Part shown: positions 1-7,404 of the stretch, piece by piece
Layout of the letters: the number at the start of each line of letters is the position of its first letter
Numbering within the stretch: the stretch's first letter is position 1
Notes under the pieces: generated by a model
Told to the model about the DNA's origin: nothing
Seen by the model: the letters and a program-made list of their open reading frames with translations, nothing else
Database searches by the model: none
Source of the DNA: UBA877 sp034436335
Lineage (GTDB): Bacteria; Chloroflexota; Anaerolineae; Anaerolineales; Villigracilaceae
Direction: 5' to 3'
Assembly: GCA_034436335.1 (NCBI GenBank)
Contig: DAOTVO010000059.1
Span: forward strand, 1 to 64,000
DNA length: 64,000 nt
Program-made: the position numbers and the translations under genes

Positions 1-150
1 ATCCCAGACACACAAACTTTGACTCGCGAAATCGCTGCCTGGGAAACGGCTCGAAACTCGCAACACACTGCCATCGACTGGCAATTTAACATGGACAATG
101 CTCGCACCAAGCTCAAACGCCTCTATCCCAACTTATCAATATTAGATTGA
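1..150 (+). CDS. IS630-family transposase, C-terminal end (partial)
   Basis: A frame is open from the first base of the window and stops with TGA at 148-150, giving 49 residues that end in RTKLKRLYPNLSILD. The pattern REIAAWETARN followed by IDWQF and a KLKRLYP tail is what the last part of IS630/Tc1-type transposases looks like. The catalytic DDE residues would lie upstream, outside the window, so it cannot be said whether the element is intact. No inverted repeat could be identified with certainty after the stop. The codon usage is more AT-rich than the neighbouring genes, as expected for an insertion sequence. Confidence 0.7.
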   Translation: MPDTQTLTREIAAWETARNSQHTAIDWQFNMDNARTKLKRLYPNLSILD

Positions 151-200
151 TAAGGTACTAGAGGAAAAAGGTGTATAAAAAAATGACGGCAGGTCTTTGC

Positions 201-1307
201 TCACTGTTTTCTGCGCTCCCGGCGGCGGCGGTATTGTTCGTGGATTTCGGCAACATGCTCTACTTTCTCTTCTATCGCCACTTTCAGCCAATACTCGCCT
301 TTTTCCGCCGTTCCCAAACTGCCGGCCCCATACGCTCCGGTGCGGGTATCGTCCTCCCAGGGCGGGTTGGCAGTCAGCGCGCCGCCTTCGATCCAATCCA
401 TGTAGTAGGACGGCGTGGTGATGAAATCCATCTCGTCAACCGCCCGCTCCAGATGAATCAACTCCGGGCGCAAGTGCAGCATCAGCGAGGTCTCCAGTTC
501 GCAGGCGTGGCCCATGCCGCCCAAGGGGGATTGGCGCCTGGCTTCCAGTGCGGCGACGCCCTTCGGCCCGGAGAGATACAGGAATGATGTGGCACAGAAA
601 ATGTGCGGATATTTCTCGCCGGCGTATTTGACCACATTGACCAGAAACGACGAATTGCCGCCATGGCCGCTCATCAGGTAGAAACGCGTGAAACCGTGCC
701 CGACGAGCGTATCCACCACCGAAAGCCAGAAGTCCTCGAACGTCCGCCCGCCGATATTGAACGTGCCGGGGAACGAGCGGCGGTGCGTACTGACCCCGTA
801 GGGAAAGACCGGCAGACTGAGCGCCTGCTGCGGGACCGCATTTGCCGTCCCCTGACCGATGGCTTCGATAATGACGCTGTCGGTGGAAAGCGGCAAGTGG
901 TAGCCGTGCTGTTCGGTGTGGCCGATGGCCGCGAGGACCACTTTTTCGAGGTCGGCTGTCGTGAATGCAGGCACGCGGGCCGCGCCGTCGGGCAGGGAAA
1001 TGACCGGCAGGTCGGCAGGCAGGCTCAGGGTCCCAGGGGCGAGGACAAAGACGCGGGTGAAGCCGTCCTCCAGCAGGTTAGCGGTCAGTGCGCGGGTCAG
1101 TTCAGCGAAGAGTTCCGGGGGCACTTCCAGTCCGCTGCCGCACCAGCCAAAGGACAGGGCAGGCAGGATGCCGATTTCGTCTGTTTGCAAGATGGAGGAG
1201 AGTGCTTGCAGGTCATACCCTTCTCCCAACGGCAGGACAAGCGGCGTATCCCGCGGCAGGGCGGCGACTTCTGGCCAGGTCAACTCTTCGAAGCGAAAGA
1301 GACTCAT
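201..1307 (-). CDS. Creatininase-family amidohydrolase with degenerate N-terminal half
   Basis: 368 residues. The C-terminal two thirds is a creatininase-family (creatinine amidohydrolase / MftE-like) metallohydrolase: GHTEQHGYHLPLSTD, then GHGGN, then MGHACELETS provide the usual metal-binding His/Glu/Asp set. The first ~125 residues look like a decayed copy of the same fold: 'LTWPEVAALPRDTPLVLPLG' occupies the family's N-terminal position, and 'LEDGFTRVFVLAPG' mirrors 'VGHGFTRFYLMSGHGG' further on, but the EQHG and GHGGN ligands are absent. The family acts on cyclic or linear amides; the substrate here is unknown. Translation probably starts at 1305-1307 with TGAGG just upstream. The gene is transcribed away from the DnaA-box cluster on its 5' side. 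Confidence 0.8.
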   Translation of the reverse strand: MSLFRFEELTWPEVAALPRDTPLVLPLGEGYDLQALSSILQTDEIGILPALSFGWCGSGLEVPPELFAELTRALTANLLEDGFTRVFVLAPGTLSLPADLPVISLPDGAARVPAFTTADLEKVVLAAIGHTEQHGYHLPLSTDSVIIEAIGQGTANAVPQQALSLPVFPYGVSTHRRSFPGTFNIGGRTFEDFWLSVVDTLVGHGFTRFYLMSGHGGNSSFLVNVVKYAGEKYPHIFCATSFLYLSGPKGVAALEARRQSPLGGMGHACELETSLMLHLRPELIHLERAVDEMDFITTPSYYMDWIEGGALTANPPWEDDTRTGAYGAGSLGTAEKGEYWLKVAIEEKVEHVAEIHEQYRRRRERRKQ

Positions 1308-1309
1308 AA

Positions 1310-1690
1310 TTTCCTCAACAGATATTTACAGAATTGATTCTCTTAGTATTCTTAGTAGGGGGTGTGGATATGTGGAAAACGCTCGCATTGCCCCATTTGT
1401 GGCGGGGCGATCGGCGAAAGCCTAAGATTTGGCGGGAATCCGGGCCGGAGAAGTTGGGCGGCTTGTGGAAAACGAAGGGGAAGTTATTATAAAGTTTCCC
1501 CAGGATTTCCACAGAGTTTTCCACAAAGCCAGATTTTGGATTCCGAACAATCTGCAAGCCAGATATGGGGGGGCAAAATCGAACAATTGTCCGGCTTTTC
1601 CACAGGCCGCGCGAGTTATCCACAGAAAACTGGCACTTATCCACAGTTTTTAGGGGCTTGCAGGCGGCGGGGACTTCCAGATGTGGAGGG
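1310..1690. other. Candidate chromosomal replication origin (DnaA-box cluster)
   Basis: This ~380-bp noncoding stretch holds two perfect DnaA boxes TTATCCACA (1616-1624 and 1637-1645). It also has TTTTCCACA at 1517-1525 and 1596-1604 and ATTTCCACA at 1505-1513. On the other strand lie ATATCCACA (1363-1371) and TTTTCCACA (1371-1379, 1464-1472). Eight boxes in 283 bp, next to AT-rich tracts at 1310-1360 and 1483-1497 in otherwise GC-rich DNA, is the organisation of a bacterial oriC. dnaA and dnaN are not next to it within the window. Two parS-like sites lie 8-9 kb away. Origin function is an inference; the boxes are seen directly. Confidence 0.6.
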
Positions 1691-2677
1691 CTAGGCGGCG
1701 GCCTCTTCGAGTTTTTCTTCGACGATATCCAGAAATTTGTCCAGCCGGGACAGGTTTTCCTCGAAAGCGGGGCCGATAAGCCCCAGCCCCTTGCAGGCGG
1801 ATTCCCAGGTTTCCTGGCGGCCGGGCGGCAGGGCCTGGGCGGCCAGCGTCCAGGTCAGCAGGAGCGGCCAGAGAATGGCCTGGGGGGATTCGCTTTCCAG
1901 CAGGGCTTCGCAGGCTTTTTTGTAGTAGGCCAGCCGGGGGGCGGCGATACGCGCCTCGACCTTTGGCCTGCCGGCGGCTTCGAGGAAGTCCTTCTCCCAG
2001 GCGGTCAGACAGGCTTTCAGCGCCTCGAGGTCGGCGTCGTTTGCGCCGAGCATTTCGAGCAGGCTGCCGGTCAGTTCGGGGCGGCCGGCGGCTGCGGCGC
2101 GCTCCGGGAACTGAAGCAGGAAACGGCGCTCGGAGAGCGGCGCTCCGCTCAGCAGGGCGATGGCGTTGGCGGCGTGATTAATGCTTTTTAGATAGGTGCG
2201 GAAGAGCGCCGGCCATTCGTCCTGACGGGTGAGCAATTCTTGCCACAACTGACGGGCGTGTTGGGCGTTGCGGCGGGCGCGCTCGGCGATGTTGCCCGGC
2301 TCGTTGTACTTATCGCGCACGCCGGCCTGAACGAACTCGAAGAAGTGTTCCTGGCCGGTGTAGAGCGGCATCGGGTCGTAGAGTTCAGGGCCGAGCCAGG
2401 GGTGCAGGCGCAATTCCTTGGGGTGATCGTAGTCGGAGCGCGGGTTGTGCAGGATATCGAGCGAAAATTCGGGCGTGATGGGCTGGCACTCGCGGCGGAC
2501 GGCGGGCGCTTCCCGATGGACGAAGACGATGTCCACGTCCGTGGTCCCGCCGAGGAAGGGGGACTCCGTCCGCAGCGAGCCGGTCAGGTAGGCGGCGACC
2601 AGAGCGGGGTCCGAGAGCGCCCGCTTCTGAACCGTTTCGCGGGCGATGCGGAGAAGGGTCTCGCGGGTGATGCGCAT
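1691..2677 (-). CDS. Nucleotidyltransferase-fold protein
   Basis: 328 residues. The N-terminal region carries the minimal nucleotidyltransferase signature: TGSLRTE followed by GGTTDVDIVFVH, i.e. the GS turn plus the D-x-D metal pair near residues 47-51. The rest is helical with no recognised motif. A good ribosome site (GGAGG, seven bases before ATG) fixes the start at 2677. It lies 12 bp downstream of the deoxynucleoside kinase on the same strand, so the two are probably co-transcribed. The substrate cannot be told from sequence; such proteins range from antibiotic adenylyltransferases to tRNA or protein modifiers. The stop abuts the DnaA-box cluster. Confidence 0.65.
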   Translation of the reverse strand: MRITRETLLRIARETVQKRALSDPALVAAYLTGSLRTESPFLGGTTDVDIVFVHREAPAVRRECQPITPEFSLDILHNPRSDYDHPKELRLHPWLGPELYDPMPLYTGQEHFFEFVQAGVRDKYNEPGNIAERARRNAQHARQLWQELLTRQDEWPALFRTYLKSINHAANAIALLSGAPLSERRFLLQFPERAAAAGRPELTGSLLEMLGANDADLEALKACLTAWEKDFLEAAGRPKVEARIAAPRLAYYKKACEALLESESPQAILWPLLLTWTLAAQALPPGRQETWESACKGLGLIGPAFEENLSRLDKFLDIVEEKLEEAAA

Positions 2678-2689
2678 ACAATTTCCTCC

Positions 2690-3325
2690 CTAGTTGGTCA
2701 ACAGGCTGGGCTGGTACGGAGGCAGGTCGAGGGCCTGGCGGATGCGGTTTTCGATGAAATCGAGGTGTTCGGAATGGCGGACGAAGTCGAGCGGGTCGGT
2801 GTCAATGGTCAGGACGGGGGTGTTGTCGTAAGGCTTGGAGAAGAATTCTTCGTAGGTCTGGTTGAGGGTCTCGATGTAGGCGCGTTCCATGTTGCGCTCG
2901 TAGGCGCGGTCGCGCATGGCGATGCGCTGCATGAGCGTGTCGGTGCTGGCGCGCAGGTAGACGAGCAGGTCGGGGAGGGTGATCTTCTCGGCCAGGGCCT
3001 CGTGCACCTGACAATAGACGGACAGTTCGTCGTTCTTCAGGTTGATGCGGGCGAAGAGCGAGTCTTTGGCGAAGGTGTAGTCGGAGATGAGCGGGCGGCC
3101 GCGCGCCAGGAGGGCCGGGACGGTGCGGTGCTGCTGGTGGTAGCGGCTGAGGAGAAAGAAGATTTGCGTCTGAAAGGCGTAGCGTTCGTGGTCGCTGTAG
3201 AAGTCGGAGAGGAAGGGATTTTCCTCGAAGACTTCGAGCAGCAGTTCCGCGTCGAAGCGGGGCTGCAGGAGCCGCGCCAGGGTGGTCTTGCCGACGCCGA
3301 TGACGCCTTCGATGGCGATATACAT
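2690..3325 (-). CDS. Deoxynucleoside kinase (dAK/dGK type)
   Basis: 211 residues from the ATG at 3323-3325, chosen because GGGAG lies eight bases upstream; a GTG 15 bases further up would add only five residues with no site of its own. The P-loop EGVIGVGKTTLAR is at the very N-terminus. The family's D-R-S/T region appears as 'RPLISDYTFAKDSLFA' and the LID as 'RIAMRDRAYERNME'. These enzymes phosphorylate purine or pyrimidine deoxynucleosides for salvage. It leads a two-gene operon with the nucleotidyltransferase downstream. Confidence 0.85.
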   Translation of the reverse strand: MYIAIEGVIGVGKTTLARLLQPRFDAELLLEVFEENPFLSDFYSDHERYAFQTQIFFLLSRYHQQHRTVPALLARGRPLISDYTFAKDSLFARINLKNDELSVYCQVHEALAEKITLPDLLVYLRASTDTLMQRIAMRDRAYERNMERAYIETLNQTYEEFFSKPYDNTPVLTIDTDPLDFVRHSEHLDFIENRIRQALDLPPYQPSLLTN

Positions 3326-3362
3326 AATCCATACTCCCACAGGGATGATGGGTTAAGGATAC

Positions 3363-3437
3363 CATATTTTGGATTGACGATTTTAGATTGACGATTTTAG
3401 ATTGACGATTGTAGATTGACGATTTCAGATTTTGGAT
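3363..3437. repeat. Tandem ~15-bp repeats between divergent genes
   Basis: About four imperfect copies of a 15-base unit containing GATTGACGATTTTA run between the divergently transcribed kinase and methyltransferase genes. A shorter relative (CAATTGACGATTTACGATTT) occurs at 25193-25212. The repeat is AT-rich against its surroundings and carries several TTGAC sequences that could mimic -35 elements. Confidence 0.8.
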
Positions 3438-3484
3438 TTGCGGTGGGCGTATAATTGCCGTGAAAATCTCTTTTGGATCAGACC

Positions 3485-4060
3485 ATGAAACTCTCTTCAA
3501 TTGAATTTCGCGCCATGCAATCTCCCTGGCGGCGCTGGGGACAGCGGACGGTGGAACTGCCGCTCTTTCGCTCGCTGGGCTTGGATGTGCGGGACAAGGA
3601 TGTTCTCGAAATCGGCTGCGGATCCGGCTATGGAGCGTTCCTGCTCAACAGGCTGGAGCCGCGCAGTTACCTGGGCCTCGACCTGATGCCGGAGCAGATC
3701 GAACGGGCGCGGCAGAAGTATCCCGGTTACCGGTTCGAGGTCGGCGATGCGACCGACCTGAGCAGGCTGGATGACGCCTCGTTTGACGTGGTGATCATCT
3801 TCGGCGTGCTGCACCACATCCCGGCCTGGCGGACGGCGCTGAACGAGATAGCCCGTCTGCTGCGACCCGGCGGGAGTCTTTTCCTGGAGGAGCCGCGCGG
3901 CGTGGATCTGCGCTTATTCGAGGCCTTGTTCCGCTGGGGGCATCCGCAGAGCGACTTTGGTCTGCGGGCGATGGAGGCGTACCTGGGCGGGCTGGGTCTG
4001 GACATTCGCCGCCGCCTGTGGACTCCGCTGTTGACGATGTATCACATTCAGAAGAGGTAA
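3485..4060 (+). CDS. SAM-dependent class I methyltransferase
   Basis: 191 residues. Motif I is VLEIGCGSGYGAFLL, followed by the acidic end of strand 2 (YLGLDLMPEQIERAR), the motif 'VGDATDL', and 'SFDVVIIFGVLHHIP' with 'LLRPGGSLFLEEP' for motifs IV-VI, so a complete UbiE/Type-11 methyltransferase core. The substrate is not apparent. ATG at 3485 is preferred over a TTG twelve bases upstream. A TATAAT at 3450-3455 suits a -10 box, though no good -35 is spaced correctly. It is followed directly by the valS promoter and leader. Confidence 0.8.
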   Translation: MKLSSIEFRAMQSPWRRWGQRTVELPLFRSLGLDVRDKDVLEIGCGSGYGAFLLNRLEPRSYLGLDLMPEQIERARQKYPGYRFEVGDATDLSRLDDASFDVVIIFGVLHHIPAWRTALNEIARLLRPGGSLFLEEPRGVDLRLFEALFRWGHPQSDFGLRAMEAYLGGLGLDIRRRLWTPLLTMYHIQKR

Positions 4061-4067
4061 GTCGGCC

Positions 4068-4096
4068 TTGACTCCCCCTCTTCGTGCGCGTATAAT
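4068..4096 (+). promoter_or_regulatory. Sigma-70-type promoter of valS leader
   Basis: TTGACT at 4068-4073 and TATAAT at 4091-4096 are separated by exactly 17 bases. Transcription would begin near 4103, just before the first base pair of the T-box stem I at 4106. Confidence 0.8.
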
Positions 4097-4105
4097 CCCG
4101 TCAAC

Positions 4106-4520
4106 TCCAGGAGGAGTAGGCTCGCAACGGCCTGATAGAGAAGGAGACGCATGCGACTTTATTTGTAATAAACTTTACCGCCAAGGCGCCACACGGCGCC
4201 AAGCCGATTTGGAAGTCGCCAAGGTCTCTTCTTGGCGAATTCAGAAAGTTTCTTAGCGTTCTTTGTGCCCTGGCGGTGATTACGAATAAAGTCTATGGTG
4301 GAAGTCTCCGCAGGAGCGCCGGGCCGAAGTCGCCTGGATGGATTGACGAAGAAAGCCGCAGGCAAGTAGAACGTCACGGGTGCGCCCGTTAGCGCGCAGG
4401 CCGGTGTTGGCCGGCCGCAGAGAGCCTTTTTTCACCACCACGGAACACAAGGTGAAAAGAGGAACTGAGGTGGTACCGCGGAGCGTGCGCTTCGTCCTCA
4501 AGTGGGACGAGGCGTTTTTT
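4106..4520 (+). ncRNA. T-box riboswitch (valine specifier) upstream of valS
   Basis: Stem I is closed by TCCAGG (4106-4111) with CCTGGA (4333-4338). Next comes an internal loop with the AGTA motif (4115-4118) opposite the specifier GTC (valine, 4329-4331), then GGCTCG/CGGGCC and GGAGAC/GTCTCC pairing. The T-box sequence GAGGTGGTACCGCG is at 4467-4480; its TGGT matches a tRNA 3' end of ACCA. The intrinsic terminator pairs 4488-4497 with 4505-4514 and ends in six T. Uncharged tRNA-Val should stabilise the antiterminator and let transcription into valS. Stem I is about 233 nt, more than twice the usual size, because a 137-bp palindromic repeat sits in its apical part. Confidence 0.93.
4156..4292. 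repeat. Palindromic repeat element inserted in T-box stem I
   Basis: The ends ACTTTATTTGTAAT (4156-4169) and ATTACGAATAAAGT (4279-4292) are inverted repeats matching at 13 of 14 positions. Inside, ACCGCCA and TGGCGGT continue the pairing, with several GGCGCC/CTTGGCG motifs. A related sequence is at 9469-9536 and a fragment at 45865-45885. It extends the T-box arm without breaking the specifier loop. Confidence 0.75.
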
Positions 4521-4610
4521 GTTGGTCTCATCGCCGTCAGTCTATCGTCTAACCGTGCGACTATGAGACCATGAGACTTCAGACTTCAGACTATTCGACC
4601 GAGGACTCCT

Positions 4611-7364
4611 ATGACATCCTATGACCTCCCCAAAACCTACGACTTCAAATCCACCGAGCCGCGCATTTATGAAATGTGGGAGCGGGGCGGCTACTTCCAG
4701 CCCGCCAACGACCCGCGCAAACCGGACTTCGACCCCTCCAAAAAGCCCTTCGTCATCTCCATCCCGCCGCCCAACGTGACCGGCGAACTGCACCTCGGCC
4801 ACCCGATGTTCGTCTCGCTCGAAGACCTGATGATTCGCTATCACCGCATGAAGGGCGAGCCGGCGCTGTGGGTGCCGGGCACGGATCACGCCGGCATCGC
4901 CACCCAGTTGCAGGTCGAGAAGGCGCTCGCCAAAGAGGGCCTGACGCGCGAGCAAATCGGCCGCGAGGAATTCCTGCGCCGCACCTGGGCCTGGAAGGAA
5001 AAGTACGGCGGCATCATCACCACCCAAATCCGCCGCCTGGGCGCCTCCTGCGACTGGACGCGCGAACGCTTCACCCTCGACGACGGCCTGAGCCGCGCCG
5101 TGCGCGAGGCTTTCGTCCGCCTCTATGAGAAGGGCCTCATCTATCGCGGCCCGCGCCTCATCAACTGGTCGCCGGGGCTGAAGACCGCCGTCTCGGACCT
5201 GGAGGTGGAGTACTCCGAAGAGCCGGGCAAACTGTATTACTTCAAGTATATGCTGGTGCCCCTTTCGCCCGGTGGGAGAGGGGATGGGGGTGAGGGCGAA
5301 TACATCCCCGTCGCCACCACCCGCCCGGAGACGATCCTCGGCGACACCGCCGTGGCCGTCCACCCCGACGACCCGCGCTACCAGAAGTACATCGGGCGCA
5401 AGGTGCGCGTCCCCATCTTGGGGCGCGAGATTCCGGTCATCGCCGATGCCTACGTGGACCGCGAGTTCGGCACCGGGGCGCTCAAAATCACCCCCGGTCA
5501 CGACCCGAACGACTACGAAATCGGCCAACGCCACGGCCTGCCCGTCCTTTCGATGCTCGACCGCGAGGCGAAAGTGACCGAGGTCGGCGGGCCGTATGCA
5601 GGGCTGGACCGTTTCGTCTGCCGCGAAAAACTGTGGGAGGATATGCGCGCTGCCGGCCTGGTCATCAAAGAAGAGCCGTACACGCTCAACGTGCCGCGCT
5701 CACAGCGCGGCGGCGAGATCGTCGAGCCGATGATCTCCGAGCAGTGGTTCGTCAAAATCGAGCCGCTGGCCAAAGCCGCCCTGGAGGCCGTGCGCGACGG
5801 GCGCATCCGCATCATCCCGGAGCGCTTCGAGAAGGTCTATTTCAACTGGCTGGAGAACATCAAGGACTGGTGCATCAGCCGTCAGTTGTGGTGGGGACAC
5901 CGCATCCCGGTCTGGTACTGTGACGACTGCGGCGGCGAAATATGCGCCCGCACCGACCCGCTCCTCTGCGCCCACTGCGGCGGCAAGCACATCCGTCAAG
6001 ACCCCGACGTGCTCGATACCTGGTTCTCCTCCGGCCTGTGGCCCTTCTCGACCCTCGGCTGGCCCGACCAGACCCCCGACCTGCGCTACTTCTACCCGAC
6101 CTCGGTCATGGAGACCGGCTACGACATCCTGTTCTTCTGGGTAGCGCGCATGATTATGATGGGGCTGGAGTTCACCGGCGAAGCGCCGTTCCACACCGTC
6201 TATCTGCACGGCCTGATTCGCGACGAACACGGGCGCAAGATGAGCAAGTCCTACGGCAACGTGATTGACCCGCTGGTGGTGATGGACGAATACGGCACCG
6301 ACGCCCTGCGCTTCACCCTGCTGGTCGGCTCGACGCCCGGCCAGGATATGAACATCAGCGTCAAGAAAATCGAGGCCAACCGCAACTTTGCCAACAAGAT
6401 TTGGAATGCGGGGAGGTTCGTAATTGCTGCGCTCGCCGGGCTGGAAGACGGCGGGGAGCAGACGGCGGACGGCGGCGCGGTCGGCGGTCAGCCATCTGCC
6501 GTCCGTTGGACTCTCGCCGACAGTTGGATCTGGGCGCGCCTGCAGCAACTCGTCCGCGACGTGGAGCGTCTCTTCCAGGCCTATCAATTCGGCGAGGCCG
6601 GGCGGCAAATCTACGAGTTCTTCTGGAGCGAGTTCGCCGACTGGTACGTGGAGGTGGCCAAACTGCAGATGCAGAGAGCGGAGAGCAGAGAGCAGACGGT
6701 CATTACCCTGGCGCGAGTCTTGGATATTTGCCTGCGTTTACTCCACCCCTTCACGCCTTTCGTCACCGAAGAGATTTGGGGCCACCTGCGTCAGGCCATT
6801 CTCCATTCTCCACTCTCCATTCTTGCTAAAGACTGGCCCGAGGCGCTCATCATCGCTTCCTGGCCTGAGCCGCGCCCCGAGGAGGGTTGGGAGCAGGCCA
6901 AGATCGCCGACTTTGCCCTCGTTCAGGAGGTCATCCGCGCCCTCCGCAACCTGCGCGCCGAGAAGAAGGTTGCCCCGGCCAAGCGCATCGCGGCGACGAT
7001 GGTCGGCGGGGCGAAGACCGACTTGCTCAAGGAACAGTCCGAGGTGATTGCCGCCCTGGCCGGGCTGGACGCGGCCCAATTCACCGTTTCCCGCGCTCTG
7101 GAGGCGAAACCAGAAGAGGCGGTGGCCCTGGTGGTCGGCGCGGTCGAGATTTACGTTCCGCTGGCCGGCATGACCGACCTGGAGGCCGAGCGCGCCCGTC
7201 TCGCCAAGGAACTGGCCGAGACCGAGGCGCAGATCGCCCGCCTGGAGAAACTGCTGGCGAGCGACTTCGTCCACAAAGCCCCGGCGGCGGTCGTCCAGAA
7301 GGAGCGCGAGAAACTGGCCGCCTACCGCGAGACGGCCGAGAAGTTGAAGGCGCAGTTGGGCTGA
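4611..7364 (+). CDS. valS: Valyl-tRNA synthetase
   Basis: 917 residues, the normal size for the enzyme that charges tRNA-Val. HLGH (61-64) and KMSKS (543-547) are the class I signatures. The editing domain has 'VATTRPETILGDTAVAVHP', and a C-terminal coiled coil (about 840-915) is present. GAGG six bases before ATG supports the start. Expression is under the T-box immediately upstream. Four short stretches look foreign to the family: near 219-230 (LSPGGRGDGGEGE), 613-634 (Gly/Asp-rich), 684-693 (QMQRAESREQ) and 727-740 (AILHSPLSILAKDW). Their DNA resembles the intergenic repeat families of this genome. All lie in loops or linkers and keep the frame. Confidence 0.97.
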   Translation: MTSYDLPKTYDFKSTEPRIYEMWERGGYFQPANDPRKPDFDPSKKPFVISIPPPNVTGELHLGHPMFVSLEDLMIRYHRMKGEPALWVPGTDHAGIATQLQVEKALAKEGLTREQIGREEFLRRTWAWKEKYGGIITTQIRRLGASCDWTRERFTLDDGLSRAVREAFVRLYEKGLIYRGPRLINWSPGLKTAVSDLEVEYSEEPGKLYYFKYMLVPLSPGGRGDGGEGEYIPVATTRPETILGDTAVAVHPDDPRYQKYIGRKVRVPILGREIPVIADAYVDREFGTGALKITPGHDPNDYEIGQRHGLPVLSMLDREAKVTEVGGPYAGLDRFVCREKLWEDMRAAGLVIKEEPYTLNVPRSQRGGEIVEPMISEQWFVKIEPLAKAALEAVRDGRIRIIPERFEKVYFNWLENIKDWCISRQLWWGHRIPVWYCDDCGGEICARTDPLLCAHCGGKHIRQDPDVLDTWFSSGLWPFSTLGWPDQTPDLRYFYPTSVMETGYDILFFWVARMIMMGLEFTGEAPFHTVYLHGLIRDEHGRKMSKSYGNVIDPLVVMDEYGTDALRFTLLVGSTPGQDMNISVKKIEANRNFANKIWNAGRFVIAALAGLEDGGEQTADGGAVGGQPSAVRWTLADSWIWARLQQLVRDVERLFQAYQFGEAGRQIYEFFWSEFADWYVEVAKLQMQRAESREQTVITLARVLDICLRLLHPFTPFVTEEIWGHLRQAILHSPLSILAKDWPEALIIASWPEPRPEEGWEQAKIADFALVQEVIRALRNLRAEKKVAPAKRIAATMVGGAKTDLLKEQSEVIAALAGLDAAQFTVSRALEAKPEEAVALVVGAVEIYVPLAGMTDLEAERARLAKELAETEAQIARLEKLLASDFVHKAPAAVVQKEREKLAAYRETAEKLKAQLG
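5262..5301 (+). repeat. In-frame copy of GGGAGAGGGG-type repeat inside valS
   Basis: Bases 5272-5296 are identical over 25 positions to 55407-55431 inside pyrC, where the gene runs on the other strand. Here the repeat encodes a Gly-rich loop (PGGRGDGGEG) in the editing-domain region, just before VATTRPE. Confidence 0.85.
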
Positions 7365-7371
7365 TAAAAGA

Positions 7372-7404
7372 GCCACCCGGTTCATGAGAGCCGGGCGGTT
7401 TTTT
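7372..7404. terminator. Rho-independent terminator between convergent genes
   Basis: CCACCCGG (7373-7380) pairs with CCGGGCGG (7391-7398) with one mismatch, followed by six T. It terminates valS and overlaps the stop codon of the histidine kinase on the other strand. Confidence 0.8.

Noticed and set aside
1315..1644. 109-codon minus-strand frame in the DnaA-box region
   Set aside because: Its composition follows the repeated CCACA motifs and it has no ribosome site or domain.
2240..3391. A 383-codon plus-strand frame opposite the nucleotidyltransferase and kinase
   Set aside because: Valine/glycine-rich antisense shadow; the minus-strand genes have clear motifs and ribosome sites.
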